A model generated the notes under the pieces. That model did no database searches and was not told the DNA's origin. It saw nothing but the letters and a program-made list of their open reading frames with translations. Shown here piece by piece: positions 45,385 through 53,172 of a stretch of 64,000 bases of DNA. The DNA is taken from NCBI GenBank assembly GCA_017404985.1, contig JAFRBK010000011.1, forward strand, positions 1 through 64,000. The letters are read 5' to 3'. Every line of letters begins with the position of its first letter. Within the stretch, counting starts at the first letter, position 1. Source of the stretch: Clostridia bacterium (GTDB taxonomy: Bacteria > Bacillota > Clostridia > Christensenellales > Aristaeellaceae). The position numbers were made by a program, and so were the translations under genes.

Positions 45385-46330
45385 GGCCCCATTCCTCCTC
45401 TGTCAGTCTTTCCAGCATATCCAGGAATACCGCGAACCCAATTGCCCGGTCCTTCCGGCCCATCTTCCGCATCAGCGCGTCATACTGCCCGCCGCTCAGC
45501 ACGCTGCCGGGAATGCCGCTGATGAATCCCTTGAATGCGATGCCATTATAGTACTTCAGATCCCCTGTTGCGGAAAAGTCGATCCGGATTTTGTTTTCGT
45601 TTTCGCTGCCGGTAAATACAGTCAGCGCCTGCCCCAGCTCGCCGGCAAAGTCTCCGACGCCGTTCTCCGACGCCAGCTGCCGGATTTTCGGCATCACCGT
45701 CCGCGGCGGGCCGTACAAGGTCAGCAGCTGCCGCAACGGAGCCTCTGCCCCTTCCGCTAGGCCAATCTCCCGGCAGATCCTGCTGATGCCGTGCAGGTTC
45801 TTCTCTCCAGCGCATTCAAGAATCTGCTTCTTCACCCGGGGATCCGTCGCCACCGCGTCCACGAAGGCTTCCAGAATTCCCAGATGGCTGATCTCCAGCA
45901 CGAAATCCTCCGCGCAGGTCTTCAGGCTTTCCGCCGCCAGCTTCAGCACTTCTGAAATAATGCTTCCGTCCAGGGCGCCGGTGCATTCCAGCCCCACCTG
46001 TGTCTGTTCCCTGAACCCATCGGAAGCACCGGTGACCCGATAGACGTTTTCGTGATAATACAGCTTCCGAACCTTCCCGGGCGTATCCTTTCCGTTCTTG
46101 ACAATAGAAAGCGTAACATCCGGCTTCAGCGCCATCAGCCGCCCGTTGGTATCGGTAAAGGTAATAACGCTGTCCGAAAACAGAAAGTCCTTATTCCGGC
46201 TGTACAGGTCATATTCCTCAAACTTGCTCATTTTATAGCGGCTGTATCCGTATCCGCTGTACAGGCTCCGCAGCCGGAACCCGATTTTCTCCTGGGCATC
46301 CATCACCTGATCTTCAATCAACATGGCCAT
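45311..46330 (-). CDS. hisZ: ATP phosphoribosyltransferase regulatory subunit
   Basis: 339 residues; class II histidyl-tRNA-synthetase-like but without aminoacylation. FTDTNGRLMALKPDVTLSIVKN and YYHENVYR are family marks, as is YYNGIAFKGFISGIPGSVLSGG. The last 30 residues (past DMLERLTEEEW) are basic and read through the start of hisG, so the frame may be slightly longer than its family or the 3' end mutated. Two close ATG codons (46330, 46324); GGGAGG favours either. First gene of the his operon. Confidence 0.93.
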   Translation of the reverse strand: MAMLIEDQVMDAQEKIGFRLRSLYSGYGYSRYKMSKFEEYDLYSRNKDFLFSDSVITFTDTNGRLMALKPDVTLSIVKNGKDTPGKVRKLYYHENVYRVTGASDGFREQTQVGLECTGALDGSIISEVLKLAAESLKTCAEDFVLEISHLGILEAFVDAVATDPRVKKQILECAGEKNLHGISRICREIGLAEGAEAPLRQLLTLYGPPRTVMPKIRQLASENGVGDFAGELGQALTVFTGSENENKIRIDFSATGDLKYYNGIAFKGFISGIPGSVLSGGQYDALMRKMGRKDRAIGFAVFLDMLERLTEEEWGHVEYRASQRKAGRKSVWHVCRSRV

Positions 46331-46359
46331 CCTGCCTCCCGTCCGAAAAATTCTTCATC

Positions 46360-46388
46360 ATGTTATCACTTTACAGTAGTGAAGTCAA
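46360..46388 (-). promoter_or_regulatory. his operon promoter with dyad in its spacer
   Basis: Reverse strand TTGACT (46388-46383) and TAACAT (46365-46360), 17-base spacer. The spacer (46366-46382) reads TCACTTTACAGTAGTGA on the plus strand: arms TCACT and AGTGA around TTACAGT, a likely repressor site. No T-box or attenuator is visible in the short leader. Confidence 0.75.
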
Positions 46389-46490
46389 CCCCTTCTCTAC
46401 AAATTGTGGTTCTTTTTTTCATTGTACACAAACGTCCGAAATCTTTCCTGTTTTTTGGTTACAAGGTCATTACAATTCTGCGCAAGCCCT

Positions 46491-46518
46491 TTTCAAACAA
46501 AATGGCTGCGGCTATAAT
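46491..46518 (+). promoter_or_regulatory. Promoter of the SH3-repeat gene
   Basis: TTTCAA at 46491-46496, 16-base spacer, TATAAT at 46513-46518; ATG 65 bases downstream. Confidence 0.55.
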
Positions 46519-46582
46519 TTCCTTATCCATATTCCTATAGGTGTCCTTTAGGATATTTTCTCAGTACTGGAGGGAATTTCTG

Positions 46583-47800
46583 ATGAAGAAACGTTTGGTT
46601 TTTCTGCTGGTGGTTCTGCTGCTGGTAACTGCTGTCGGTGCAGCTGCCGCAGCAACCTATTACCGGGTTAACACTAGCTGGCTGAAGCTGCACCAGCTCC
46701 CCGACTACAATTCCACCGTGATGGACAGCTACCGGACAGACTTCGCCTGCACCATCGTGAAGAAAGTAAACGCGACCTGGTCCAAGATCCGCTTCACCAA
46801 CGGCAAAGAGGGGTATGCAGTCACCAGTTATCTGGCGCCGACAAAGAAAACCTACTCCGCCTGGATCACCGATGACGACACCAATCTGCGGACCGGCCCT
46901 TCCACCACCTTTGCCGCTTCCGGCACCCTGGCCAAAGGCACAAAGGTCACCGTGCTGTCTCACGGATCTGCCTTCGACTATGTGAAATCCGGATCTGTCA
47001 GGGGGTATGTACGCAATTCCCGGCTGAGCACCAAAAAGGTCGCCGGCAGCGGGAAGGCAGCCTCCTCCACCAAGGTCAACTACACGGCCTGGGTTTCCAA
47101 CGGCAACCGGACGGTCAATTTCCGTTCCGCCCCCAACACCTCCGTAACCACCGTCCTCCGCGCCTATCCGACCGGCACGAAGGTCACTGTCCATGAACAC
47201 GGCGGCACCTGGGACTATGTGGAAATTGCCGGAACCTACGGCTATATGCAGAACCGTTATCTGACCACCACGGAACCCATCGGCTCCTCTGAAGGCGCAG
47301 CGGTGGATCCGTCCTCCTCTTCCGCCTATACCGGCAATGCCTGGGTCACCTGTCCGAACCACGGCAGCGTCAACGTCCATCTCGGGCCCGGCGCCGGCTA
47401 TTCCAACGCCTATAAAGTACGCTATGGCTGGCAGGTTCGGATCGTTTCCCAGGTGGATGCAACCTGGTACAAGATTGAATACAACGGCCAGACCGGCTAT
47501 ATCATGGGCAAGTACCTGACCGGATCCAAACCCTGGGACGCGCCTGAAACACCTGCGGCTTCCGCTGATTCCGACCCCGCGCCCGCTTCCTCCGGCACCT
47601 CCTACCCCTATACCGCCACCATCACCTGCGCGGCCGGGGAAAAAGTGAACGTACGGATGGGCGCCGGCATGGGCCATTCCCATGTCGCCCGGCTGGATCC
47701 CGGCACCCAGGTTTCCGTTCTGAAATCCATTGACAGCGAGTGGGCCAAGATCACCGTCAACGGCATCACCGGCTATGTCATGAAGAAATTCCTGCGTTAA
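46583..47800 (+). CDS. Secreted protein with five SH3b repeats
   Basis: 405 residues from ATG at 46583 (GGAGGG upstream); a longer frame lacks a ribosome site. Signal peptide 1-26 (LVFLLVVLLLVTAVGAAAAA). Five SH3_3 repeats of about 65-75 residues follow, each with the pattern NxRxGP/A...G.KVTV......W.KI...G..GYV (for example NLRTGPSTTFAASG, NVHLGPGAGYSNAY, NVRMGAGMGHSHV). Ser/Thr/Ala-rich linkers separate them. No amidase or peptidase domain; probable cell-wall-binding protein. Confidence 0.92.
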   Translation: MKKRLVFLLVVLLLVTAVGAAAAATYYRVNTSWLKLHQLPDYNSTVMDSYRTDFACTIVKKVNATWSKIRFTNGKEGYAVTSYLAPTKKTYSAWITDDDTNLRTGPSTTFAASGTLAKGTKVTVLSHGSAFDYVKSGSVRGYVRNSRLSTKKVAGSGKAASSTKVNYTAWVSNGNRTVNFRSAPNTSVTTVLRAYPTGTKVTVHEHGGTWDYVEIAGTYGYMQNRYLTTTEPIGSSEGAAVDPSSSSAYTGNAWVTCPNHGSVNVHLGPGAGYSNAYKVRYGWQVRIVSQVDATWYKIEYNGQTGYIMGKYLTGSKPWDAPETPAASADSDPAPASSGTSYPYTATITCAAGEKVNVRMGAGMGHSHVARLDPGTQVSVLKSIDSEWAKITVNGITGYVMKKFLR

Positions 47801-47814
47801 CACTATACGCCGCC

Positions 47815-48066
47815 ATGAGTAAAAATAAATCCGGCGCCGTATCCATTTTCATCGGCCTGCTTTTAATTGCGGTTTTCATCGTCGGCCTTGTCGCGATGAA
47901 TAATCCCGCTGCTTTCACCAGGAAGAATTATTACGACCATACCCTGGATTTCGTTGTCAACCTTTGCCGAAGCATCTGGCTTCCCGCCGGAATCATCGGC
48001 ATTCCCCTCTTCCTGGTCTCCCTGGTCCGGTGCCTGTATCTGGAATCAAAAGAAAAAAGAAGATAA
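47815..48066 (+). CDS. Small two-helix membrane protein
   Basis: 83 residues starting at ATG 47815, fourteen bases after the SH3-repeat stop with no clear ribosome site (coupling is possible). Two hydrophobic segments (about 8-27 and 56-74) with basic ends (ESKEKRR). No known family. Real but tentative. Confidence 0.5.
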   Translation: MSKNKSGAVSIFIGLLLIAVFIVGLVAMNNPAAFTRKNYYDHTLDFVVNLCRSIWLPAGIIGIPLFLVSLVRCLYLESKEKRR

Positions 48067-48160
48067 TCCCCAGGAAGCCGGGTTCAAATCCCGGCTTCTT
48101 CCTTTTTGCCTTCCTGCCCGGCTTCTTCTCACAGGATTCTTCCCGCTTCTTTCTTTTTGC

Positions 48161-48208
48161 TTGACAATCCCCTGAAAATCCATATAATTTAAAAACGATT
48201 CTCATTTT
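48161..48208 (+). promoter_or_regulatory. zur operon promoter and Fur/Zur-type operator
   Basis: TTGACA at 48161-48166, 16-base spacer, TATAAT at 48183-48188. Just after the -10 lies an inverted repeat AAAACGA-TTC-TCATTTT (48192-48208), placed at the transcription start, where binding would block initiation. Size and A/T character fit Fur-family boxes; autoregulation by the adjacent gene is likely. Confidence 0.75.
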
Positions 48209-48227
48209 CAGAAAGGGAGTTTTTGTC

Positions 48228-48644
48228 ATGCCTCCGAAATCCGGCTACCACACCCGGGCCCAGGAAGAAATGCTGGCTTATCTCCGTTCCCGTCCGGGCG
48301 TTCACCATACCGCAGCGGAAATCCGGGACCATTTTTCTGCCGGAGATAACCCAATCGGAACCGCCACGATCTACCGTCAGCTGGAGCGCTTTGTCGCGGA
48401 AGGAATCGTCCGCAAGTATGTGCTCGGCGTGGGGGAAAGCGCCTGCTACGCTTACGCAGAGCAGGCGGAGGACTGCGCCTCCCATTTCCACTGCAAGTGT
48501 GAAGCCTGCGGCCGTCTGATTCATCTGGACTGTGAGGATCTGAAAGCCATCCGGACCCATCTGCTGGACCATCACGACTTTGCTTGGAATGCCGGCAAAA
48601 CCGTCTTTTACGGCATCTGCGGCGATTGCCGAAAAAAAGGCTGA
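48228..48644 (+). CDS. zur: Fur-family metalloregulator, probably Zur
   Basis: 138 residues. Winged helix (1-85; HTAAEIRDHF, IGTATIYRQLERFVAEGIV) and dimerisation domain with CKCEACGRLIHLDC and a final CGDC pair, the Cys4 structural zinc site. ESACYAYAEQ and HFHC supply sensing-site residues. Adjacency to znuCB points to Zur rather than PerR or Fur. In these regulators zinc-loaded protein represses uptake genes. A 124-base gap separates it from znuC. Confidence 0.9.
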   Translation: MPPKSGYHTRAQEEMLAYLRSRPGVHHTAAEIRDHFSAGDNPIGTATIYRQLERFVAEGIVRKYVLGVGESACYAYAEQAEDCASHFHCKCEACGRLIHLDCEDLKAIRTHLLDHHDFAWNAGKTVFYGICGDCRKKG

Positions 48645-48768
48645 GCCCAGCCTTCACAGCATCCGCGGTAACTGCTGCAAAAATGCCGGATCGGCCCCTT
48701 CACAACATTTGGGCAGTTGCCACATAAACAATTGGAACGTACCCTGCATCATGATCGGAGGATTTACC

Positions 48769-49482
48769 ATGGCTTACCTGACATGCAAAAACCTGGCTCT
48801 CGGCTATGAAGGCCAGGCTGTTCTGTCAGACATCAGTTTCGAAGTCAACCCGGGGGATTATCTCTGTGTGGTCGGAGAAAACGGATCCGGCAAAACCACG
48901 CTGATGAAAACCATTCTCGGGCTCCATAAGCCGCTGTCCGGCACAATTACCTTCGGGGACGGGCTGAAGCAGTCCGAAATCGGTTACCTTCCCCAGCAGA
49001 CCGCTGTTCAGCGGGATTTTCCCGCCACCGTACGGGAGATCGTCCTCTCCGGCTGCCAGGCCCTGGCCGGCCGCCGTCCCTTTTACAGCAAAGAAGAAAA
49101 ACAAATGGCTGCCCGGAATCTGGAACGGATGAATCTGGAGGAGTACGCTTCCCGATGCTACCGGGAGCTTTCCGGCGGCCAGCAGCAGCGTGTCCTGCTG
49201 GCCCGGGCGCTCTGTGCCACCCGCAAAATGCTGATCCTGGATGAACCGGTTTCCGGCCTGGATCCCAAAGTCACTGCGGAAATGTATGCCCTGATCCGCC
49301 GGCTGAACCGGGAGGACGGCATCTCGGTCATGATGATTACCCACGATGTGTCCGTAGCCCTTCGGGAAGCCACCCACGTGCTGCATGCCGGTGAAAATGT
49401 GTTCTTCGGCACCCGTGAAGACTATCTCTGTTCTCCGCTGGCCCGCCGCTTCCTGATTCAGGAGGGAGGTGCGTCCGCATGA
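48769..49482 (+). CDS. znuC: Zinc ABC transporter, ATP-binding protein
   Basis: 237 residues from ATG at 48769 (GGAGG eight bases before); an upstream in-frame extension has no ribosome site. Walker A GENGSGKTT, Q-loop LPQQTAVQ, signature LSGGQQQR, Walker B MLILDEPVSGLD, H-loop THDVS. The overlap with znuB (ATGA) and the upstream Zur define the role; manganese importers have the same architecture, so metal choice rests on context. Confidence 0.92.
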   Translation: MAYLTCKNLALGYEGQAVLSDISFEVNPGDYLCVVGENGSGKTTLMKTILGLHKPLSGTITFGDGLKQSEIGYLPQQTAVQRDFPATVREIVLSGCQALAGRRPFYSKEEKQMAARNLERMNLEEYASRCYRELSGGQQQRVLLARALCATRKMLILDEPVSGLDPKVTAEMYALIRRLNREDGISVMMITHDVSVALREATHVLHAGENVFFGTREDYLCSPLARRFLIQEGGASA

Positions 49483-50315
49483 TCGATACCCTGGCCCGGT
49501 ATTTTCAGTTTCCTTTCGTTCGGTATGCCCTGATCGTCGGCGTGCTGATCGCCCTGTGTTCTTCCCTGCTGGGCGTCACCCTTGTGCTGCGCCGCTTCTC
49601 CTTTATCGGAGACGGGCTTTCCCATGTGGCGTTTGGCGCCATTGCCATCGCCGGCGTCCTGCATCTGGCTGAAGCCCGGATGCTCTTCGTAATGCCGGTG
49701 ACAGTCCTCAGCGCTGTCCTGCTTCTGCGCACAGGGAAAAACACGAAGATCAAGGGGGATTCGGCCGTCGCGATGATCTCGGTCGGAGCCATGGCGCTGG
49801 GCTATCTGATCATGAATGTGTTCTCCACGTCCACCAACCTGAGCGGGGATGTCTGCTCTACCCTGTTCGGTTCCATGTCCATCCTGACGCTGACCAAAAC
49901 GGAAGTCTGGCTCTGCATCGGGCTTTCTATAGCGGTTCTCGTCATCTTCGTTCTTTTTTACAATAAGCTCTTCGCGGTCACTTTTGACGAGGACTTCGCC
50001 CGGGCTGCCGGCATGAAAGTGGATGCCTTCAATCTGATGATTGCCATCGTAGTGGCAGTCATTATCGTCCTGGCCATGAACCTGGTCGGTTCCCTGCTGA
50101 TTTCCGCCCTGATCGTTTTTCCCGCCATGTCTGCCATGCGGGTATACAAGAGTTTCCGCTCCGTCACGATCTGCGCCGCATCGGTCTCCGTCGTCTGTGC
50201 AGTCGCCGGCATCCTGGTTTCCATCGTTGCCAGCACTCCTGTCGGCAGTACCATCGTCGCCGCTGACATCGTCGCTTTCCTGATTTTCTCCCTCATCGCA
50301 AAAATCAGAAAATAA
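49479..50315 (+). CDS. znuB: Zinc ABC transporter, membrane protein
   Basis: 278 residues with eight to nine hydrophobic segments. ABC-3 family marks: LRRFSFIGDGLSHVAFGAIA, VMNVFSTSTNLSGDV and AAGMKVDAFNLMIAI near the EAA-like coupling helix. Starts inside the znuC stop. No metal-binding lipoprotein gene (znuA) lies within the operon; it must be elsewhere. Confidence 0.92.
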   Translation: MIDTLARYFQFPFVRYALIVGVLIALCSSLLGVTLVLRRFSFIGDGLSHVAFGAIAIAGVLHLAEARMLFVMPVTVLSAVLLLRTGKNTKIKGDSAVAMISVGAMALGYLIMNVFSTSTNLSGDVCSTLFGSMSILTLTKTEVWLCIGLSIAVLVIFVLFYNKLFAVTFDEDFARAAGMKVDAFNLMIAIVVAVIIVLAMNLVGSLLISALIVFPAMSAMRVYKSFRSVTICAASVSVVCAVAGILVSIVASTPVGSTIVAADIVAFLIFSLIAKIRK

Positions 50316-50316
50316 T

Positions 50317-50350
50317 CCCCCTTCGATTGCTCCGAAGGGGGCCCTTTTTT
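50317..50350 (+). terminator. zur-znuCB terminator
   Basis: CCCCCTTCG (50317-50325) pairs with CGAAGGGGG (50333-50341), followed by CCCTTTTTT. Confidence 0.92.
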
Positions 50351-50408
50351 CCAGATGGCGTTTTGAAGTGACCGAAAAACCGCGATAAAACTATTTCACG
50401 ATAATGGC

Positions 50409-50435
50409 TTGGGAGGCGATCGGAAAGCCTCCCAA
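50409..50435. repeat. Hairpin sharing GCGATCGGAAAGCC with 63.4 kb
   Basis: TTGGGAGGC (50409-50417) pairs with GCCTCCCAA (50427-50435), then TTTTATTT on the plus side; pyk stops three bases later. Loop and 3' arm contain a 14-base string (50416-50429) found again at 63402-63415. Confidence 0.6.
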
Positions 50436-50437
50436 TT

Positions 50438-51853
50438 TTATTTCACTGTTTCCACCTTGATCGTATTGGTGTTCCCCGGCTCGCCGTTAATCTGCCCGCC
50501 GGTCAATACTACGTTGTCTCCCCGCTCCAGGCTGAATATGTCTTTCGCCAGCTTCAAATCCTGCCAGAACATGACATCGATGGATGAATAGGACTCCGTC
50601 AGCACCGGCGTAACGCCCCAACTCATGTTCAGCTTGCGCCAGGCTTTGTCGCTGACGGTGGTACCGATAATATTCACCGGGCAGCGGAACCGGCTCACCA
50701 TCCGGGCCGTCCGTCCGGAAATGGAATTCACCACAATCGCTTTGGCCTTCACATCCACCGCCATGGAACAGGTGGCGTGGGAAATCGCGTCCAGATTGTT
50801 GTGGATCTGGAATTCCATCGTCCGGAAGCGTTCCGCGTAATCAATGCCCTTCTCCGTGAATTCCGCGGTTTCCGCCATGACTTTGACGGCCTGGACAGGA
50901 TACTTGCCCGCAGCGGTTTCCCCGCTCAGCATGATGGCGGAGGAACCGTCGTACACGGCATTGGCCACGTCAGAGATTTCCGCCCGCGTGGGCCGCGGAT
51001 TCTGGATCATGCTTTCCAGCATTTCCGTTGCGGTGATCACCCGCTTGCCCAGCATCCGGCATTTGCTGATCAGGTACTTCTGCAGGGCCGGCACCTCCAT
51101 GAACGGAATCTCCACGCCAAGGTCTCCCCGAGCAACCATGATGCCGTCCGCCACTTCGCAGATTTCCTCAATCTTGTCAACGCCGCTGCGATTCTCGATC
51201 TTGGCAATCAGGTCAATGTCCTTCCCGCCGTTGTTATCCAGCAGCTCCCGGATTGCCAGCACGTCCTGCTTGCAGCTGACAAAGGATGCTGCCACGAAAT
51301 CAATGTCATTTTCGATGCCGAAAAGAAGGTCCTTGGCATCCTGGTCGGACAGGAATTTCTGCTTCAGTACTTTCCCCGGGAAGTTCATGCTCTTCCGGTC
51401 GCTCAGCACGCCGCCGCAGGCAACCGTACAGACCACGTCGTCCCCTTTAATCTCGGCCACCTTCAGGATAACCAACCCGTTGTTGATCAGCACGGTATCC
51501 CCGGGGTTCAGTTCTTCCGTCAGCTTCCGGTAGGTCACCGCCACCCTGGTTTCATCCCCGACGATATTGTCCGTCGTCAGCGTGAAGGTGGCCCCGTCTT
51601 TCAGGGTCACCGGCCCGTTGGCAAAGGTCTTGATCCTGTATTCCGGGCCTTTGGTGTCCAGCATAATGGCGATGGGCAGATTCAGTTTGTCTCTTACCTT
51701 TTTGATCAGGTCAATCCGCCGCTGATGCTCTTCCTGGGTTCCGTGGGAAAAGTTCAGGCGGGCCACATTCATGCCTGCCAGGCATAGCGCAGTCAGGGTC
51801 TCTTCATCTTCACAGGCCGGGCCAATGGTACAGATAATCTTTGTTTTACGCAT
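50438..51853 (-). CDS. pyk: Pyruvate kinase
   Basis: 471 residues, short form lacking the extra C-terminal PEP-utiliser domain of many Gram-positive enzymes. KIICTIGPACEDEETL, MNVARLNFSHG, LDTKGPEYR, IAKIENRSGVDKIEEI (active-site Lys), MVARGDLGVEIP and ATEMLESMI are conserved. Converts PEP and ADP to pyruvate and ATP. Own promoter, no close partner. Confidence 0.97.
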   Translation of the reverse strand: MRKTKIICTIGPACEDEETLTALCLAGMNVARLNFSHGTQEEHQRRIDLIKKVRDKLNLPIAIMLDTKGPEYRIKTFANGPVTLKDGATFTLTTDNIVGDETRVAVTYRKLTEELNPGDTVLINNGLVILKVAEIKGDDVVCTVACGGVLSDRKSMNFPGKVLKQKFLSDQDAKDLLFGIENDIDFVAASFVSCKQDVLAIRELLDNNGGKDIDLIAKIENRSGVDKIEEICEVADGIMVARGDLGVEIPFMEVPALQKYLISKCRMLGKRVITATEMLESMIQNPRPTRAEISDVANAVYDGSSAIMLSGETAAGKYPVQAVKVMAETAEFTEKGIDYAERFRTMEFQIHNNLDAISHATCSMAVDVKAKAIVVNSISGRTARMVSRFRCPVNIIGTTVSDKAWRKLNMSWGVTPVLTESYSSIDVMFWQDLKLAKDIFSLERGDNVVLTGGQINGEPGNTNTIKVETVK

Positions 51854-51891
51854 AGGTTCCTCCTGATATTCTGCAGTTTTTCTGTACGTCC

Positions 51892-51920
51892 ATTGTATGC
51901 CAGGATACTGAAAACGTCAA
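51892..51920 (-). promoter_or_regulatory. pyk promoter
   Basis: Reverse strand TTGACG at 51920-51915, 17-base spacer, TACAAT at 51897-51892. Confidence 0.8.
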
Positions 51921-51921
51921 G

Positions 51922-51943
51922 AAAAAAAGGGCTTCCGCCCTTT
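51922..51943 (-). terminator. Terminator of the repressor/small protein operon
   Basis: AAAGGGC / GCCCTTT around TTCC, flush against the stop of the 83-residue gene, with at least seven T on the reverse strand. Confidence 0.85.
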
Positions 51944-52195
51944 TTATACCGCCCTGGCATAGCTGATTTCACGCAGCCGGTTGTTGTACCGGGAATCCAG
52001 GCACATCCAGATCTCCGCATCTTCAAAGCTCCGGAAATTCGGAATTCGCTGGGGCGGGTTCAGACCCACCCGTTCATATTCCATCCGAACATACTGCCAG
52101 GGCCGCAGTTCCGGCATTTCATACTCCCCGTCAGAAAGAAACAGCAGCGCCGAATTGATGGACGCGATCGTCTGTGCATTCATGGGTCTTGTCAT
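51944..52195 (-). CDS. Small protein encoded with the LexA-like repressor
   Basis: 83 residues, ATG two bases after the repressor stop, GGAGGAA upstream. Mildly acidic, no membrane segment; WQYVRMEYERVGLNPP and SFEDAEIWMCLDSRYN are its most distinctive parts. I know no family. Coupling to the repressor suggests a function with it, perhaps as an antirepressor or partner. Confidence 0.75.
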   Translation of the reverse strand: MTRPMNAQTIASINSALLFLSDGEYEMPELRPWQYVRMEYERVGLNPPQRIPNFRSFEDAEIWMCLDSRYNNRLREISYARAV

Positions 52196-52197
52196 TT

Positions 52198-52998
52198 TTA
52201 TTTCCTCCTTCCGGCTTTTCCGGCCTCTTCCAGAATCCGCATCTGTTTTTCTGTGGGAATCTGGCTGTCTTTCAGTTTTCCGATCACCCGGCCGACGCAG
52301 CGCACATCCTGCTGCCCGTCAAAGGTCATCGTCCTGTAGGCAGGATTATGGGAATGCAGCCCGTCTTTCCGGTACTCCTTGATGTATCCTTCCCCGTCCA
52401 CCAGGAAGATGCCGATCTCCCCGGGTTTCAGCTCTCCCGTGTGCTGCACCAGCACCAGGTCCCCGTCCATAAACGTAGGCGCCATGCTGTCCCCGTTCAC
52501 GGGAATCACCTCATCGGCCCGTTCGGTGTCCGCATCCCGGATCAGGAACATTTCCTCTCCCCGGGTTTCTTCCAGCATATATCCGGTTCCCGCGGCGGCA
52601 CACAAGTCGTTCCGGAAGACAGGTATTACCTGTTCCAGGGTTTCCTTCCGAAGCTTTTCCGCCCGTTTCCCGGCCAGCATTTCCATCTGCCACTCAACGA
52701 TTTCCCGGTCGCCTTCCTCCAGGGCGAGGAATTTCTCCAGCACGCGCTTTTCCACTGCGCTGCGGCTCTCCTTCAGCCCGAAGAAAGCGCCCAGCGGCAT
52801 TTTCAGGGCCCGGCACAGGTCAGGAACCCGGTCCAGACCCGGCCGGGAATGCCCGGTTTCCCATCCGGCCAGCGTGTTCCGGCTGACCCCCAGCAGGGCG
52901 GCCAGCTCCTCCTGGCTGAGCCCGGCCGTTTTCCGGCGGGTGCGGATCACGGCAGCATAATCCGCACCCGCCCTGCCGGCTTTCACATTCCCGGCCAT
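52198..52998 (-). CDS. XRE-type repressor with LexA-like S24 peptidase domain
   Basis: 266 residues from ATG at 52998 (GGAAGGGGTGA upstream); an in-frame ATG at 53049 lies in the promoter and is too early. HTH_3 domain (about 15-70: GLSQEELAALLGVSRNTLAGWE), a helical linker, then S24 peptidase fold (about 150-255) with catalytic Ser in VNGDSMAPT, Lys in EGYIKEYRK and a possible self-cleavage site in CAAAGTG. Resembles phage CI and stress-responsive HTH/S24 regulators. No phage genes surround it. Confidence 0.92.
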   Translation of the reverse strand: MAGNVKAGRAGADYAAVIRTRRKTAGLSQEELAALLGVSRNTLAGWETGHSRPGLDRVPDLCRALKMPLGAFFGLKESRSAVEKRVLEKFLALEEGDREIVEWQMEMLAGKRAEKLRKETLEQVIPVFRNDLCAAAGTGYMLEETRGEEMFLIRDADTERADEVIPVNGDSMAPTFMDGDLVLVQHTGELKPGEIGIFLVDGEGYIKEYRKDGLHSHNPAYRTMTFDGQQDVRCVGRVIGKLKDSQIPTEKQMRILEEAGKAGRRK

Positions 52999-53022
52999 CC
53001 GCTCACCCCTTCCGCTTCGATG

Positions 53023-53057
53023 ACTGTATCTTATCACAGTTTGTTTCACATGTCAAC
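53023..53057 (-). promoter_or_regulatory. Repressor promoter with overlapping dyad
   Basis: Reverse strand TTGACA at 53057-53052, 18-base spacer, TAAGAT at 53033-53028. ACTGT (53023-53027) and ACAGT (53036-53040) flank the -10 as an inverted repeat with an eight-base centre, a good place for autorepression. Confidence 0.7.
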
Positions 53058-53118
53058 ATTTTTTATTAATTTTTGTTTATATTTGTAACATTTCCTTCAT
53101 TTTTACTGCTTCCGGGCA

Positions 53119-53157
53119 GAAAAAAGCGGCTGTTGTGTTTCAAATCACAACAGCCGC
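53119..53157 (-). terminator. Terminator of the binding protein/HD-GYP operon
   Basis: Twelve-base stem GCGGCTGTTGTG / CACAACAGCCGC (53126-53137, 53146-53157) followed on the reverse strand by six T, 16 bases past the stop. Confidence 0.92.
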
Positions 53158-53172
53158 CGTCGACCGCCGGGC

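Noticed and set aside
46331..46582. T-box or histidine-rich leader upstream of hisZ
   Set aside because: Transcription starts about 25 bases before the hisZ start; no room for a T-box and no His codon run.
48645..48768. Riboswitch or gene in the zur-znuC gap
   Set aside because: 124 bases without convincing stem structure, ribosome site or frame beyond the znuC start.
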